A program made the translations under genes and the position numbers. The notes beneath the pieces were generated by a model that was not told the origin of the DNA, ran no database searches, and worked only from the letters and a program-made list of their open reading frames with translations. From the NCBI GenBank assembly GCA_003235785.1, contig QJYE01000274.1:1-7257 (forward strand): a stretch of 7,257 bases of DNA, given 5' to 3'. Source of the DNA: Nitrospirota bacterium (GTDB lineage: Bacteria; Nitrospirota; Nitrospiria; Nitrospirales; UBA8639). This document shows positions 5,954 through 7,257 of the stretch, piece by piece (the first letter of the stretch is position 1; each line of letters starts with the position of its first letter).

Positions 5954-7257
5954 GTCTTTTTGCCTTCACCAGGATATCTTGCAACACATCCTGTAAATTC
6001 GGTCGTCCAATTTCTTCAAACTCATAGGTTACCCGACATGTGGGCTGCCTGATAGAAATGCCCCGCGTCAAATCCACCGGCGTTGCAATCAGCACCAGAT
6101 CACAATCCACCCGATTGATTGTCTCCCCCAATTCTTGAATTTGCTGCGGCCCATACCCCATCGCCGGAAGAAGTGCCCCGATATGGGGAAAGGTGGTGAA
6201 AACCTGCTTGATGCTGCCAACCGCAAAGGGGCGAGGATCAACCAGTTCAGCCGCACCGTATTGTTGGGCCGCCATCACGCCCGCACCGAAACTCATTCCT
6301 CCATGAGTCAGAGTTGGACCGTCCTCCACCACAAGAACACGAGCGCCGCGAATGTTCTCCTGCGCCTCCACCCTGACAGGCATGCTGGAATCAATGGTTG
6401 TGGCCGAAGGATTTACAGCAGCTATGCGTGCACGGACAGCATCAACCTTGTCTTTCGGAGCGCTATCCAGCTTGGTTAGCACCAGCACATCCGCGCGCAA
6501 CAGATTGACTTCACCCGGGAAATACGCTGCTTCATCTCCCGCTCGGTGGGGATCCACCAGCACAATCTCCAGATCAGGCTGAAAAAACGGCAAATCATTA
6601 TTGCCACCATCCCAGATAATGACATCCGCTTCACCTTCCGCCTGTTTCAATATCTGCTGGTAGTCAACTCCGGCATAGACAATCGTACCTTGTTGAATAT
6701 GGGGTTCATATTCCTCCCGTTCCTCAATCGTACAATTCGCTGCGGTGATATCGTCCAGAGTGGCAAACCGTTGCACCACCTGTTTGGCGAGATCCCCATA
6801 CGGCATAGGATGACGAACGACTGCCACTTGAAGTCCGGCGGCTTTCAACAGACTGGCGGTTTTACGAGCCACAGGACTTTTGCCGGCACCGGTTCTCACC
6901 GCACAGATCGAAATGATCGGCTTCGTAGCCTCCAGCATGGTGATGCGACTCCCCAAGAGACGAAAATCGGCGCCACAGGCTATCACCCGTGAAGCCTTAT
7001 GCATCACCTCCACGTGAGAGATATCGCTATAGCTGAAGACCACTTGTGCAATATTCTCATTGGTAATGAGAGATTCCAAGTCCTCTTCCGGTCGAATGGG
7101 AATCCCTTGAGGATAGGATTCTCCCGCCAGCAAAGCTGGATAACGTCGACTTTCGATGTTCGGAATTTGTGCGGCCGTAAATGCGACAACTTCATAGGTG
7201 GGATCGTGACGAAACACCACGTTAAAATTATGAAAGTCGCGTCCCGCCGCCCCCATG
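5946..7257 (-). CDS. P-loop GTPase of the cyclic 2,3-diphosphoglycerate synthetase-like family (5' end cut by window)
   Basis: At least 436 residues are visible. The N-terminal part (GAAGRDFHNFNVVFR, TAAQIPNIESRRYP, LAGESYP-QGIPI) is a Rossmann-like segment typical of this family. The P-loop is RTGAGKSPVAR (121-131, Walker A GAGKS), a Walker-B-like region is DVIIWDGGNNDLPFF (211-225), TKLD at 261-264 resembles the NKxD guanine motif, and EDGPTLTHGGMSFGAG (311-326) is a second conserved block. The ATG at 7254-7256 is probably not the start: family members usually have a first beta strand before GAAGRDF, so a few codons lie outside the window. An archaeal relative makes cyclic 2,3-diphosphoglycerate, a thermoprotectant; most bacterial members have no assigned function and that name should not be carried over. 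The 3' end overlaps arcC by 8 bp, so the GTPase is cotranslated with carbamate kinase and OTC. A role in regulating or assembling those enzymes is inference. Confidence 0.88.
   Translation of the reverse strand, partial: MGAAGRDFHNFNVVFRHDPTYEVVAFTAAQIPNIESRRYPALLAGESYPQGIPIRPEEDLESLITNENIAQVVFSYSDISHVEVMHKASRVIACGADFRLLGSRITMLEATKPIISICAVRTGAGKSPVARKTASLLKAAGLQVAVVRHPMPYGDLAKQVVQRFATLDDITAANCTIEEREEYEPHIQQGTIVYAGVDYQQILKQAEGEADVIIWDGGNNDLPFFQPDLEIVLVDPHRAGDEAAYFPGEVNLLRADVLVLTKLDSAPKDKVDAVRARIAAVNPSATTIDSSMPVRVEAQENIRGARVLVVEDGPTLTHGGMSFGAGVMAAQQYGAAELVDPRPFAVGSIKQVFTTFPHIGALLPAMGYGPQQIQELGETINRVDCDLVLIATPVDLTRGISIRQPTCRVTYEFEEIGRPNLQDVLQDILVKAKRHA

Overview
The window reads as chromosomal DNA of a Gram-negative-type bacterium of moderate GC. 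The gene set (a three-gene operon with a cyclic-2,3-diphosphoglycerate-synthetase-like GTPase, carbamate kinase and ornithine carbamoyltransferase; a large CheB-CheR-PAS fusion; dispersed GTCATYCCCG...GGCGGGRATCC palindromic repeats) would fit a Nitrospirota-like or deltaproteobacterium-like genome. No marker fixes the taxon, so this assignment is weak. All five real genes lie on the minus strand, so they are transcribed from right to left.

Right part (7257 to 4056): a tightly packed operon. The GTPase gene runs off the right edge and lacks a few N-terminal codons. It overlaps carbamate kinase (arcC) by 8 bp. ArcC is followed by a carbamoyltransferase of the OTC/ArgF family whose Shine-Dalgarno sequence touches the arcC stop codon. 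ArcC and OTC share carbamoyl phosphate: together they interconvert citrulline + Pi + ADP with ornithine + ammonia + CO2 + ATP. The role of the GTPase is unknown, but the overlap suggests a functional or stoichiometric tie.

Middle part: a 236-bp intergenic region (3820-4055) carries a palindromic repeat with a small 21-bp tandem expansion and possibly a decayed second copy. It also carries the leader of a roughly 1047-residue CheB-CheR-PAS-coiled coil-PAS-PAS protein (622-3765). This protein has a basic, low-complexity N-terminal tail and no kinase domain.

Left part (1 to 621): a small GIY-YIG endonuclease gene lies between two perfect 50-bp direct repeats (1-50 and 547-596). An inverted copy at 482-516 also makes the gene flanked by inverted repeats. 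This layout resembles a small non-autonomous or nuclease-assisted repeat unit, similar in logic to REP/RAYT. It is the most unusual structure in the window, together with the GTPase-ArcC-OTC operon and the altered SMG loop of the OTC.
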